NCBI GenBank assembly: GCA_013177795.1
Contig: JABLXY010000002.1
Location: 682,001-746,000 of the forward strand
Direction: 5' to 3'
Origin: Syntrophaceae bacterium
GTDB taxonomy: Bacteria > Desulfobacterota > Syntrophia > Syntrophales > UBA2192
DNA length: 64,000 nucleotides
A model generated the notes under the pieces. It was not told the DNA's origin, searched no databases, and worked only from the letters and a program-made list of their open reading frames with translations. Shown piece by piece: positions 18,168 to 26,227 of this stretch (positions within the stretch are counted from its first letter, which is position 1; every line of letters starts with the position of its first letter). The translations under genes and the position numbers were made by a program.

Positions 18168-18968
18168 ATGTCCAACATTCTGCTGCAAGAAAAAACCGAC
18201 GACGGCATCCTGATTCTGACCCTGAACCGTCCGGATGCCATGAACTGCTTCAACTTCGACCTGCTGGCCGCCCTGGCCGATGTCATCCGCGAGGCCAACT
18301 TCGACCTGAGCCTGCGGTGCATCATCATCACGGGCGCCAAGGCCGGCGACGACCCCAAGAAGTGGTCCTTCTCCACGGGCGCCGACCTGAAGGAGAGGCG
18401 CACGCTGACGCAGGACCAGGTCCGCCGCTTCATCTTCACGATCCGCAACACCTTCACGGCCGTCGAGAACGTCCGCGTGCCCGTCATCGCCGCGATCAAC
18501 GGCTTCGCCTTCGGCGGCGGCACGGAGCTGGCGCTGGCCTGCGACATCCGCATCTGCTCGTCCAACGTCCTGATGGGACTGACCGAGACGAGCCTCGCCA
18601 TCATCCCCGGCGCGGGCGGCACGCAGCGGCTGCCCCGGATCGTGGGCGTGGCCAAGGCCAAGGAGCTCATCTACACGGCCCGCCGGATCGACGCGAAGAC
18701 GGCCCTCGAGATCGGCCTGGTGAGCAAGGTCGTGGAGCCCGACAAGCTGATGGACGCGGCCCTGGAGCTGGCCCGCGAGATCGCGAAGAACGGCCCCGTC
18801 GGCGTGGCGCAGGCGAAGTTCGCCATCAACTACGGCACCGAGGCGAGCCTCGGGGTGGCGCTGCCCCTCGAGTCGAAGGCCTACGAGGTGACGATCCCCA
18901 CGAAGGACCGCCTGGAGGCCCTGGCCGCCTTCGCGGAGAAGAGAAAACCGAACTTTATCGGTGAGTAG
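18168..18968 (+). CDS. Enoyl-CoA hydratase, methylglutaconyl-CoA hydratase-like
   Basis: A 266-residue crotonase-fold hydratase. The oxyanion-hole regions are FSTGADLKER and NGFAFGGGTELALACDIR. The two catalytic glutamates are both present, in GGGTELAL and TETSLAIIPGAGGTQRLPR. The second segment strongly resembles AUH/LiuC methylglutaconyl-CoA hydratases, and it suits a place between a carboxylated methylcrotonyl-CoA and an HMG-CoA lyase. GAGGGAGG precedes ATG 18168. A generic 3-hydroxyacyl-CoA dehydratase role cannot be excluded. Confidence 0.85.
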   Translation: MSNILLQEKTDDGILILTLNRPDAMNCFNFDLLAALADVIREANFDLSLRCIIITGAKAGDDPKKWSFSTGADLKERRTLTQDQVRRFIFTIRNTFTAVENVRVPVIAAINGFAFGGGTELALACDIRICSSNVLMGLTETSLAIIPGAGGTQRLPRIVGVAKAKELIYTARRIDAKTALEIGLVSKVVEPDKLMDAALELAREIAKNGPVGVAQAKFAINYGTEASLGVALPLESKAYEVTIPTKDRLEALAAFAEKRKPNFIGE

Positions 18969-19181
18969 GGAGTTCCGCTCGGCCGCCATCGCGGAAGAGC
19001 TCGAACCGAGCTTAACGGGAGAGTGAGACGGACTGCAATCGGCCCGACGTGCCCGCACCGCCGGGAGGCAGCGCGGGAGTCGCCGAGCCGTTCGGCTTGC
19101 CCCGAGAGGTGAAGCCGCCCCTGAGGGTGTGCAAAACAACATTGTGTTGCAGAGTCTAATTTTCGAGGAGGTAGGAGTTTT

Positions 19182-20372
19182 ATGACAGAATACGATTTCT
19201 GGAAGATTTTTCCCCGGATGCCGAAGAAAGTCATGATCGGCGACATCACGATCCGCGACGGGTTCCAGCACGAGGAGAAGTTCATCTCCACGGCGGCCAA
19301 GATTTTCTACGGCCAGGAGAGCATTCTGGCGGGCTGCCGGGAGCTGGAGGTGACGAACCTGGGCAGCCCCGAGGGGATTCCCCAGTTCCGCGACGCCGAA
19401 CAGGTGATGCAGGCCATGCGCAGTGACGGGTTCAGGAAGCGCTGCGCCCGTGCGAAGATCGACATTGACAAGGACGTGACCTTGACGTGCGTGACGATCC
19501 GCGAGCCGGCGGTGGACCGGGCCATCGAGATGAAGAAGAAGGGCTACGGTCCGGACCGGATTTTGATGATGGTGTCGACGGACCCGGAGCATCACTTTGC
19601 CAACTCGGGCACGACGCTGACGCAGTACTGGCGTGAGGCGGAGCGCTGCATCAAGAAGGCGACGGATGCGGGGATCAAGATGTGCGGCACGGTGTCGACG
19701 ATATGGGGCAGCCCGATCAGCGGGGCGACGAAGCTGGAGGACGCGGTGGAGTTCACGAAGCGGTGGTTCTCGATCGGGGCCTTTGACATCGAGCACGCAG
19801 ACCATGACGGGTCGGCCAACGCGGCGGACGTGTACCGGTATTTTTCGATGATCCTGGATGCGATGCCGAACCCGGAGGCGCACCTGTGCCACCTGCACGA
19901 GACGAAGCGGATCGCCTCGTCGTCGATTTTGGCGGCGCTGCAGGCGGGGATATGCCGGTTCGAGGGGACGTTCGGAGGGCTGGGGGGCCAGCCGGCGAAC
20001 TTCCTGGACGACTGCCCGGTCCGCGGCACCGGCGAATACTATTACAAGGATCCGCGCTACGTGGGTCTGATCTGCCTGGAGGATCTTCTGGTGCAGATCG
20101 ACGAGCTGGGGATCGAGCACGGCTACGACGTGGACCGGATGCTGTGGCTGGGCCAGAAGATGGAGAAGACGATCGGCCGCAGGCTGCGCAGCGAGGCGGT
20201 GATCAACGGCCGGACGGAGAAGGCGGGGCATCCGCGCTTTGCGCGCCCGGGCCTGAAGAAGCTCATCGAGAAGGAAGGCGAGAAGCCCGGCCAGCGGGTT
20301 CCGCCCGATTGGCCCGAGAAGGCGCAGCTGCCCGAGAAGTGGGGCCCGTCGGCGCCCGTTTGGAAGAAGTAG
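19182..20372 (+). CDS. HMG-CoA lyase/pyruvate carboxyltransferase family protein
   Basis: A 396-residue TIM-barrel lyase. It has GDITIRDGFQHEEKF (metal- and substrate-binding DGxQ), HLHETKRIASSSILAALQAG (HxH metal ligands) and CRFEGTFGGLGGQPANF. The true HMG-CoA lyase Cys in GLGGC is replaced by Gln, so the reaction may differ. The C-terminal tail of about 60 residues is proline-rich and longer than in MvaB. GAGGAGG precedes the ATG. The middle of the gene uses GCG for Ala far more than its neighbours, which use GCC. It sits in the carboxyltransferase operon and ends at a terminator. The likely role is C-C cleavage or condensation of a branched acyl-CoA. Confidence 0.75.
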   Translation: MTEYDFWKIFPRMPKKVMIGDITIRDGFQHEEKFISTAAKIFYGQESILAGCRELEVTNLGSPEGIPQFRDAEQVMQAMRSDGFRKRCARAKIDIDKDVTLTCVTIREPAVDRAIEMKKKGYGPDRILMMVSTDPEHHFANSGTTLTQYWREAERCIKKATDAGIKMCGTVSTIWGSPISGATKLEDAVEFTKRWFSIGAFDIEHADHDGSANAADVYRYFSMILDAMPNPEAHLCHLHETKRIASSSILAALQAGICRFEGTFGGLGGQPANFLDDCPVRGTGEYYYKDPRYVGLICLEDLLVQIDELGIEHGYDVDRMLWLGQKMEKTIGRRLRSEAVINGRTEKAGHPRFARPGLKKLIEKEGEKPGQRVPPDWPEKAQLPEKWGPSAPVWKK

Positions 20373-20382
20373 ACTGAACGTC

Positions 20383-20425
20383 CGCGGCAGGGGAAGATTT
20401 TCTCTTCCCCTGCCGCCCGTTTTTT
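20383..20425 (+). terminator. Rho-independent terminator
   Basis: GCGGCAGGGGAA paired with TTCCCCTGCCGC across a short loop, followed by CCG and a T6 run. It lies directly after the lyase-family gene and before the biotin-carrier gene. Confidence 0.88.
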
Positions 20426-20436
20426 GCTAGAACCCC

Positions 20437-20458
20437 TCACGGTTCCACGGAACCGTGA
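20437..20458. promoter_or_regulatory. Perfect inverted repeat before the biotin-carrier gene
   Basis: TCACGGTTCC and GGAACCGTGA separated by AC form a perfect 10-bp-arm palindrome, 37 bp upstream of the biotin-carrier start. It could be an operator or a leader hairpin. Confidence 0.5.
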
Positions 20459-20495
20459 CGACTTTTTACCACAGAGACAAGAGGAGGATTGTGAA

Positions 20496-20708
20496 ATGGC
20501 AGATGTCGTAGCCCCCATGCCCGGGACGATCAAGGAGATCATCGTGAAGGTGGGCGATGCCGTGAAGGAAGACGAGGAGCTCATCATCCTCGAGGCCATG
20601 AAGATGGAAAACCCCATCGTGGCCCCCTCGAACGGCACCGTGAAGGAGATCAAGGTAGCCGAAGGCGACAAGGTCAACACGAACCAGGTTCTCTTGGTTC
20701 TCGGCTAG
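20496..20708 (+). CDS. Biotin carboxyl carrier protein, stand-alone 70-residue domain
   Basis: A minimal biotinyl domain of 70 residues: APMPGTIKEIIVKVGD, then EAMKMENPIVAPSNG with the biotinylated Lys in EAMKMEN, then the matching second hairpin. GAGGAGG precedes ATG 20496. It is the carrier expected to serve the carboxyltransferase upstream. Such single-domain carriers are known for methylmalonyl-CoA and glutaconyl-CoA decarboxylases and for split carboxylases. It is flanked by terminators on both sides, so it may be made in excess from its own promoter. Confidence 0.93.
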   Translation: MADVVAPMPGTIKEIIVKVGDAVKEDEELIILEAMKMENPIVAPSNGTVKEIKVAEGDKVNTNQVLLVLG

Positions 20709-20727
20709 AAAACGGCCCGAAGCCGGG

Positions 20728-20771
20728 AAAAAATGCCGGACTGACTTGCCGGGTCGGTTCGGCATTTTTTT
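20728..20771 (+). terminator. Rho-independent terminator after the biotin-carrier gene
   Basis: AAAAATGCCG and CGGCATTTTTTT form the stem base, with an inner loop of about 22 nt and a T7 tail. Confidence 0.85.
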
Positions 20772-20825
20772 ATGTCAATTCAATACCCTTTCAGAGCTTT
20801 AGGGTATGGGAGCGGAGGAAACCCC

Positions 20826-20854
20826 CGTTACATGAAACGGACAGGCGTTACATG
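20826..20854. promoter_or_regulatory. Direct repeat CGTTACATG spaced by two helical turns
   Basis: CGTTACATG occurs at 20826-20834 and 20846-20854, start-to-start 20 bp. This suggests a regulator binding to one face of the DNA upstream of the HMG-CoA lyase gene. Confidence 0.4.
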
Positions 20855-20880
20855 TTACTACATTTCCCTTTCATTATTCT

Positions 20881-20913
20881 TCAGTTGACTGTAATCTTCG
20901 ACTTGTCAACTGA
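20881..20913. promoter_or_regulatory. Inverted repeat TCAGTTGAC-N15-GTCAACTGA
   Basis: Perfect 9-bp arms with a 15-bp spacer, 42 bp before the lyase start at 20955. The left arm contains a TTGACT -35-like hexamer. It is either an operator or a leader hairpin. Confidence 0.45.
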
Positions 20914-20954
20914 TGAACGGGCGGACTGAAACGCCATTTTTTATGGGACGGAAC

Positions 20955-21878
20955 ATGAGTCAGGGGATGCCGAAAAAAGTCGAGATCCACGAGGTCGTCC
21001 TGCGCGACGGCATTCAGAACGAGACCAGGATTGTCCCGACGGAAGAGAAACTGAGGCTGATCGGCGACCTCGTCGCCTGCGGCATCCGGCGCATCGAGGT
21101 GTCGTCCTTCGTGAACCCGAAACTCGTCCCGCAGATGGCCGATGCCGAAGAACTCTGGGAGAGGATTGACCGAAAGCGGGGCGTCCTCTACTCGGCGCTC
21201 ATTCTCAGCAAGGGCGGCCTCGAGAGGGCTGTCCGCTGCAGGGTGCCCCACGTCGGCATTTTCATCTCGGCCAGCGAGACCCACAGCCGGAAGAACAGCA
21301 ACAGGCCCGTCGCCGAGGCCCTCCGGGAGGCCGTCCGCCTCGTCGGCAGGGCGCAGGACGCGGGGATGAAAGTCAGGGCCGGCGTCATGAATGCCTTCGG
21401 CTGCGCCTACGAGGGCGCCGTGCCCCTGGGAAGGGTGCTGAGGATTGTGCGGGCGTACATGAGAACCGGTCCGGACGAGATCTGCCTGGCCGATTCCTCG
21501 GGGATGGCAAACCCGCAGCAGGTGGAAAAGGCGCTGATTCGTGTGCGGGGAGAGGTCAGCCCGCCGGGGCTCTCGCTTCACCTGCACAACACGCGCGGCC
21601 TGGGCCTTGCGAACGTCTACGCGGCGCTCAGGCAGGGCGTGTCGATCTTCGACACGTCCCTGGGGGGCCTGGGCGGCTGTCCCTTCATACCGGGTGCCCG
21701 GGGCAACATCGCCACGGAGGACACCGTCGGGATGCTGCACGGGATGGGCATCCGGACCGGCATTGAACTCGACCGGCTCGCCGACTCGAGCCGCCGGTTC
21801 GAGGCGGTCATGGGCCAGACGTTTCCGGCGTCGCTCACGCACCTGCCGCCCGACACCGTCAAAAAAGCGTGTAGATGA
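20955..21878 (+). CDS. Hydroxymethylglutaryl-CoA lyase
   Basis: A 307-residue lyase that splits HMG-CoA to acetyl-CoA and acetoacetate. It starts MSQGMPKKVEIHEVVLRDG, with RDGIQNE for metal/substrate binding, LHLHNTRGLGLANVYAAL for the metal-binding HxH, and SLGGLGGCPFIPGARGN carrying the catalytic Cys missing in the paralogue at 19182. Start 20955 is preferred; in-frame ATGs at 20913 and 20967 also exist and no start has a strong ribosome site. It completes the leucine/isovalerate-type route. The 3' end overlaps the convergent DUF5989 gene by 20 bp. Confidence 0.88.
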   Translation: MSQGMPKKVEIHEVVLRDGIQNETRIVPTEEKLRLIGDLVACGIRRIEVSSFVNPKLVPQMADAEELWERIDRKRGVLYSALILSKGGLERAVRCRVPHVGIFISASETHSRKNSNRPVAEALREAVRLVGRAQDAGMKVRAGVMNAFGCAYEGAVPLGRVLRIVRAYMRTGPDEICLADSSGMANPQQVEKALIRVRGEVSPPGLSLHLHNTRGLGLANVYAALRQGVSIFDTSLGGLGGCPFIPGARGNIATEDTVGMLHGMGIRTGIELDRLADSSRRFEAVMGQTFPASLTHLPPDTVKKACR

Positions 21879-22017
21879 ACGGGGCGATGGCCGAGCCCTC
21901 GGTGAGGACGATGAGGGCGCCGAGAAGCATGAGGACCAGGATGATCGGCGCAAGCCACCATTTCTTGCGGACGCGGAGGAACGCCCAGATCTCGGCGAGG
22001 GTGGAAAAGATGCTCAT
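21859..22017 (-). CDS. DUF5989 family 52-residue membrane protein
   Basis: Starts MSIFSTLAEIWAFLRVRKK, continues WWLAPIILVLMLLGALIVL, and ends TEGSAIAPFIYTLF. This matches the DUF5989 family, which is found next to SxtJ-like proteins and NodU/CmcH carbamoyltransferases. It has one membrane helix after a basic segment. The ATG follows the sxtJ-like stop directly (TGAATG), so translation is coupled. Its 3' end overlaps the convergent HMG-CoA lyase gene by 20 bp. Function is unknown. Confidence 0.88.
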   Translation of the reverse strand: MSIFSTLAEIWAFLRVRKKWWLAPIILVLMLLGALIVLTEGSAIAPFIYTLF

Positions 22018-22446
22018 TCAGAACTGCCTTTCGTAATCGCTTTTCGGCCGGGGCGGCCCGGCCCTCCTGACCCAGTAACTCGTTGCCCCTGTCGACGTTT
22101 TCAACGGCAGGAACTGCTCCCCGAAGGCCCGTCCCAGCAGTGCAATCGGCGTCAGGACCAGGTAGTAAACCAGCGTGAGGATCACCCGCGTCATGATCCA
22201 GCCCAAAATCAGGGCGAGGATCATCCAGCCCTTGTAGAACGGCTTGAGGGCCGCCGGGGCGGCGAGGCCGATGACGGCAAGCAGGGCTGATGCGCCCGCC
22301 GTCCAAGGCCAGAATGCAGCCCCCTGCCACCACAGCCAGCCCCCGGCGAGAAGCAGGACGCAGGCCATCAGGAGGCCGAAGTTGCGCAGGGCCCGGCGGT
22401 CCGTGGGGATTTTTTTCATGTCGTCTTTGAGCAGCATCCGTTGCAC
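22018..22446 (-). CDS. SxtJ-like membrane protein
   Basis: A 142-residue protein with three to four membrane helices. Recognisable segments are RALRNFGLLMACVLLLAGG, LKPFYKGWMILALILGWIM and YYLVLTPIALLGR, matching the SxtJ family that accompanies carbamoyltransferases. In-frame ATGs at 22446, 22437 and 22419 are possible starts. Its stop abuts the DUF5989 start. It probably acts with the carbamoyltransferase in modifying a glycan or natural product at the membrane; the substrate is unknown. Confidence 0.82.
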   Translation of the reverse strand: MQRMLLKDDMKKIPTDRRALRNFGLLMACVLLLAGGWLWWQGAAFWPWTAGASALLAVIGLAAPAALKPFYKGWMILALILGWIMTRVILTLVYYLVLTPIALLGRAFGEQFLPLKTSTGATSYWVRRAGPPRPKSDYERQF

Positions 22447-22451
22447 CGGTG

Positions 22452-22566
22452 AAAACGGAAGTGAAGAAGCTGGGAAGTTTTGAAGTTCGGTGACACCGCA
22501 AGCCTGCGATGAGCCGCCGGCATGTCCAAACCTCTCAGCTTCTCAACTTCGCAACTTCCTCATTTC
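22452..22566. repeat. Word-periodic palindrome, 8-bp type GAAGNNNN, copy 3
   Basis: The left arm reads GAAGTGAA, GAAGCTGG, GAAGTTTT, GAAGTTCG. The right arm on the other strand reads GAAATGAG, GAAGTTGC, GAAGTTGA, GAAGCTGA, GAGGTTTG. It fills the gap between the carbamoyltransferase and sxtJ-like genes. Confidence 0.8.
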
Positions 22567-22595
22567 AAGGAAATGAACGGGCTTCAGCCCGTCTG

Positions 22596-24422
22596 TCAGT
22601 CCAACTCGAATCGCTTTCTCCAGTCGATGTCATCCGCAAGCGGCTTCTGCTTTTCCTTGTCCAGCAGGAACGGCCCCATGACGAGGTAGTCCATGTCCGT
22701 CCGCATGAAACACCGGTAGGCGTCATCGGGGCTGCAGACGATGGGCTCGCCCCGGACGTTGAAGGACGTGTTGATGACCAGCGGACAGCCGTGCCGCTCG
22801 TGCAGGGCCTCGATCGTCCTGTAAAAGAGGGGGTTGACGTCCCGGTCCACCGTCTGGACACGGGCCGAATAGTCCACGTGGGTGACGGCCGGCACGCAGG
22901 AGCGAACCACGTGAAGCTTGTCGAGGCCGAAACGGGCGCGTTCCTCTTCGGACATCTCCCGGCAGAGCTCCCTCCGCACGGGGGCCACGAGAAGCATGTA
23001 GGGGCTCTCCCGGTCGAGTTCGAAGTACTCCGACACCTTCTCCCGCAGAACCGTGGGGGCGAAGGGCCGGAAGCTCTCGCGGAACTTGATCTTGAGATTC
23101 ATCACTTCCTGCATGCTCGGCGAGCGGGCGTCACCGAGGATCGAGCGGCTCCCTAGGGCCCGGGGGCCGAACTCCATGCGGCCCTGGAACCAGCCGATTA
23201 CCTTTCCCGATGCGATGAGGTCGGCGACGGCCCTGGGAAGTTCCTCCTCCGTCATCTCCGTGTACGCGATCCCGTTTCGCTGCAGATACCCGAGGAGGCT
23301 TTCGCGGTCCCAGGCGGGGCCGAGGTATGCGCCCCGCATCCGGTCCGCTGGCTCCTGCACCTCCCGCGGGTTGCCCAGGACCTGGTGCCATGCAAAGAGG
23401 GCCGCCCCCACGGCGCCCCCGGCATCGCCCGCGGCGGGCTGGATCCAGAGGTTCTCGAAGGGCCCCTCCCTCAAAATCCTGCCGTTGCCCACGCAGTTCA
23501 GGGCCACCCCTCCGGCCAGGCAGAGATTCTTCATCCCCGTCTCCCGGTGGATGGTCCGGGCCATGCGGAGCATGACCTCCTCCGTGACGTCCTGTACGGA
23601 CCGGGCGAGGTCCATGTCCCGCTGCGTCAGGGGGGACTCGGGCTTGCGGGGCGGCCCGCCGAAGAGGCGTTCGAACCGGCCGTTGGTCATCGTGAAGCCG
23701 GTGCAGTAGTCGAAGTACGCCATGTTGAGGCGGAAGGAGCCGTCCTCCTTCAGGTCCATGAGCTCCGACAGGATCAGGTCCCGGTACTTCGGCTCCCCGT
23801 AGGGCGCAAGCCCCATGACCTTGTACTCGCCCGAGTTGACCTTGAACCCCGTGTAATACGTGAAGGCCGAGTAGAGCAGTCCCAGGGAGTGCGGGAACTG
23901 AAGCTCCGCGAGGATCTCCAGCCCGTTGCCGCGGCCCGTGCCCCAGCTCGTGGTCGTCCACTCGCCCACGCCGTCGATGGTCAGGAAGGCCGCCTCGCGG
24001 AACGGGGAGGGGAAGAAGGCCGACGCGGCGTGGGACTCGTGGTGCTCGGGGAAGACCACCTTGCCCGCGTAGCCGAGCTCCTTCCGGATGTTGTCCCGCA
24101 TCCAGAGCTTGCGGCGGATCCACAGGGGCATGGCCGTGACAAAGGAGCGAAGCCCCCTGGGGGCGAAGGCCAGGTAGGTCTGCAGCAGGCGCTCGAACTT
24201 CAGGAAAGGCTTCTCGTAGAACGCCACGGCGTCGAGGTCCCCGGCGTCGAGGCCCCCTTCGCGAAGACAGTAGGCCACGGCATGGGAAGGGAAGGAGGGA
24301 TCGTGCTTGACGCGCGTGAAGCGCTCCTCCTGGGCCGCCGCGACGATCTCGCCGTCGCGGACGAGGCAGGCTGCACTGTCGTGATAGTATGCGGATATCC
24401 CGAGGATGTGGAACGGCTTCAT
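22596..24422 (-). CDS. O-carbamoyltransferase, NodU/CmcH family
   Basis: A 608-residue enzyme transferring carbamoyl from carbamoyl phosphate through carbamoyl-adenylate. The N-terminal Kae1-like domain shows LGISAYYHDSAACLVRDG, EERFTRVKHD, FPEHHESHAASAFF and GVALNCVGNGRI. The C-terminal YrdC-like portion shows GWFQGRMEFGPRALGSRSIL. Length and motifs are complete. With SxtJ and DUF5989 it forms the common three-gene cassette seen in polysaccharide or secondary-metabolite loci, although no glycosyltransferase lies nearby here. It is divergent from the lipoprotein gene at 24679. Confidence 0.93.
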   Translation of the reverse strand: MKPFHILGISAYYHDSAACLVRDGEIVAAAQEERFTRVKHDPSFPSHAVAYCLREGGLDAGDLDAVAFYEKPFLKFERLLQTYLAFAPRGLRSFVTAMPLWIRRKLWMRDNIRKELGYAGKVVFPEHHESHAASAFFPSPFREAAFLTIDGVGEWTTTSWGTGRGNGLEILAELQFPHSLGLLYSAFTYYTGFKVNSGEYKVMGLAPYGEPKYRDLILSELMDLKEDGSFRLNMAYFDYCTGFTMTNGRFERLFGGPPRKPESPLTQRDMDLARSVQDVTEEVMLRMARTIHRETGMKNLCLAGGVALNCVGNGRILREGPFENLWIQPAAGDAGGAVGAALFAWHQVLGNPREVQEPADRMRGAYLGPAWDRESLLGYLQRNGIAYTEMTEEELPRAVADLIASGKVIGWFQGRMEFGPRALGSRSILGDARSPSMQEVMNLKIKFRESFRPFAPTVLREKVSEYFELDRESPYMLLVAPVRRELCREMSEEERARFGLDKLHVVRSCVPAVTHVDYSARVQTVDRDVNPLFYRTIEALHERHGCPLVINTSFNVRGEPIVCSPDDAYRCFMRTDMDYLVMGPFLLDKEKQKPLADDIDWRKRFELD

Positions 24423-24547
24423 CCGGTCTCAGGTTCTTTGCGGTGTTGGTCTGCCTACTTACCGCACTTCCACGAAATATGCCAGCATCGCCTCGTCCGC
24501 CGCAGGAACTGCGTGGTTTGGGAACCGCGTTTTCATGCTTGTTGCCG

Positions 24548-24576
24548 ATTGACAGCCACCCCCGACTTCCCTATAG
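24548..24576 (+). promoter_or_regulatory. Strong sigma-70 type promoter
   Basis: TTGACA, a 17-bp spacer, then TATAGT, about 100 bp upstream of the transglutaminase lipoprotein start. It is in the 256-bp divergent gap and faces the run of exported-protein genes. Nothing else is evident in this gap. Confidence 0.75.
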
Positions 24577-24678
24577 TCTGTCCGGTTTGGACGCAGTCTC
24601 ACAATCCGGCGTCAAGAGAGGGCTGCCGGGACCGAAGCTTGCATGCCACTTGCCTGAGCGAACCCGGCAGGAGAAACC

Positions 24679-26202
24679 ATGCATCCACGTCAGAGGACCA
24701 GGCCTATCCTTTCGCTTTTCCTGTGTTTTTTTACCTTTTGGTCCTGCGCCCCCGCGTACTTCGACCCCGTCAAGACCCCCCTGGACCCCCCACGCATCCG
24801 GAGTCTCGACGATCTTCCCTGGCGGGAGTTCTGGGCGGGAATCGTCTTCAACGGCGAGAAGGTCGGCTTCACGCACCTGAAGATCGTCCCGGTACCCGCA
24901 GAGGGGCTCTTCCGCCTCGAGTCGGAGGCGCACCTGCGGATACGGTTCCTGGGTCTCGACAAGCGGATCGCCATGAAGAGCGAGGACCTCGTCGGCGGCG
25001 ATCTCGCGTCCCGCTCATTCCGGCACGAGATGGTCATGGACGGCAAGGTGCTGCTGCTCGAGGGCGAAGTCCGTGACGGCTCCCTACGCACGGTCCGGAA
25101 ATCGGGTGGTGAAATCCAGCGTGTGGAAACAAGGCGCACGGAGCCCCTCTACCCCGCCGCGGCGGTCAACCTCTATCCCGTCCTCCGGGGCCTGGCCGTC
25201 GGCCTGAAATACCGGTACGATGTCTACGACCCGCAGACCCAGAGCATCACGGCCGTGTCGCAGACCGTCGCCGCCTTCGAGCGAAGCCGGGAACTCGGCA
25301 TCGAACCCTCCTGGAAGGTGAAGACCTCCATGCTGGGCCAGGACGTGGAGACCTGGATCAACCCCAGGGGCGAGCCCGTTTTCGAGTTGGGGATGCGGGG
25401 TGTTCTCATCACCTACCGGGAAACGGAAAACGAGGCCCGCCGCTACCTCTCCGAGGCAAGCCTCAACAAGAAGGACCTCATCCTCGACTTCAGCGTCGTC
25501 AGGACCGAAAAGCCCCTGGCATGCCCCCGGGAGGCCACGCTGCTGGAGATTTCCCTGGCGGGCATCGCGGGTGAGCTGCCCCTGCTGCAGGGGCCCGGCC
25601 AGGAGGCGCTCCCGGACCCCCGGGACGCCTCGTCCGTGATCTACCGCATACGCCGCGACCCCGCGGCCCCCGCGAAGATCTCGGGCCCCCACTATGACGT
25701 CGACGGCTACCGCTGGGTGCTTCCGGCAAGCCAGATCGAGAGCGATCACCCGGCCATCGTCAACACGGCGCGGGAGGTGACGAGGGGCCTCACCGACCCC
25801 CTGGCCAAGGTGCGAAAGCTTGCGAAGTGGGTGGCCGACGAGGTGAAGGACGAGACCGTGGACAGCTTCTCCGCCCTCGAGGTCCTGCAGACGAAAAAGG
25901 GCGAGTGCCAAGCCCACACCATGCTCTACACGGCGCTGGCCCGGGCCGCCGGGATCCCCACCCGGATTGCGGGCGGGATCGTCTACATGGAGGGCGTGGG
26001 CTTCCTGTACCACGCCTGGGCGGAGAGCGACGCGGGGGGCTGGGTCTCCGTGGACCCGACCTTCGGCCAGGTCGGCGTCGACGCCACGCATGTCAAGCTC
26101 GTCGAGGGTCCCGGCTGGGTGTCCATCGTGCCGCTGGGGCGCGTCGTGGGGCGCCTGAAGGCGACGGTCATCGACTACCAGGCGGTCTGCGGCCGCCCGT
26201 AA
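24679..26202 (+). CDS. Transglutaminase-like lipoprotein
   Basis: A 507-residue exported protein. The lipoprotein signal peptide ends at FWSC. A long beta-rich N-terminal region of about 350 residues precedes a transglutaminase-like core at about 390-480. The triad is visible: Cys in KKGECQAHTMLYTALARAAG, His in FLYHAWAE, Asp in VSVDPTFGQ. Such periplasmic domains act as peptidases or crosslinkers of peptide bonds. AGGAG precedes the ATG and a consensus promoter lies 100 bp upstream. It is followed by a membrane protein gene after 25 bp, so the two are probably one operon. Confidence 0.88.
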   Translation: MHPRQRTRPILSLFLCFFTFWSCAPAYFDPVKTPLDPPRIRSLDDLPWREFWAGIVFNGEKVGFTHLKIVPVPAEGLFRLESEAHLRIRFLGLDKRIAMKSEDLVGGDLASRSFRHEMVMDGKVLLLEGEVRDGSLRTVRKSGGEIQRVETRRTEPLYPAAAVNLYPVLRGLAVGLKYRYDVYDPQTQSITAVSQTVAAFERSRELGIEPSWKVKTSMLGQDVETWINPRGEPVFELGMRGVLITYRETENEARRYLSEASLNKKDLILDFSVVRTEKPLACPREATLLEISLAGIAGELPLLQGPGQEALPDPRDASSVIYRIRRDPAAPAKISGPHYDVDGYRWVLPASQIESDHPAIVNTAREVTRGLTDPLAKVRKLAKWVADEVKDETVDSFSALEVLQTKKGECQAHTMLYTALARAAGIPTRIAGGIVYMEGVGFLYHAWAESDAGGWVSVDPTFGQVGVDATHVKLVEGPGWVSIVPLGRVVGRLKATVIDYQAVCGRP

Positions 26203-26227
26203 CCCACGGGGAGGAAATCGCTCATCC

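Noticed and set aside
19131-19153. PhaR-type operator upstream of the 19182 lyase gene
   Set aside because: GCAAAAC...GTGTTGC there has the half-sites in opposite orientation to TGTTGC-N3-GCAACA and only 5-bp core arms.
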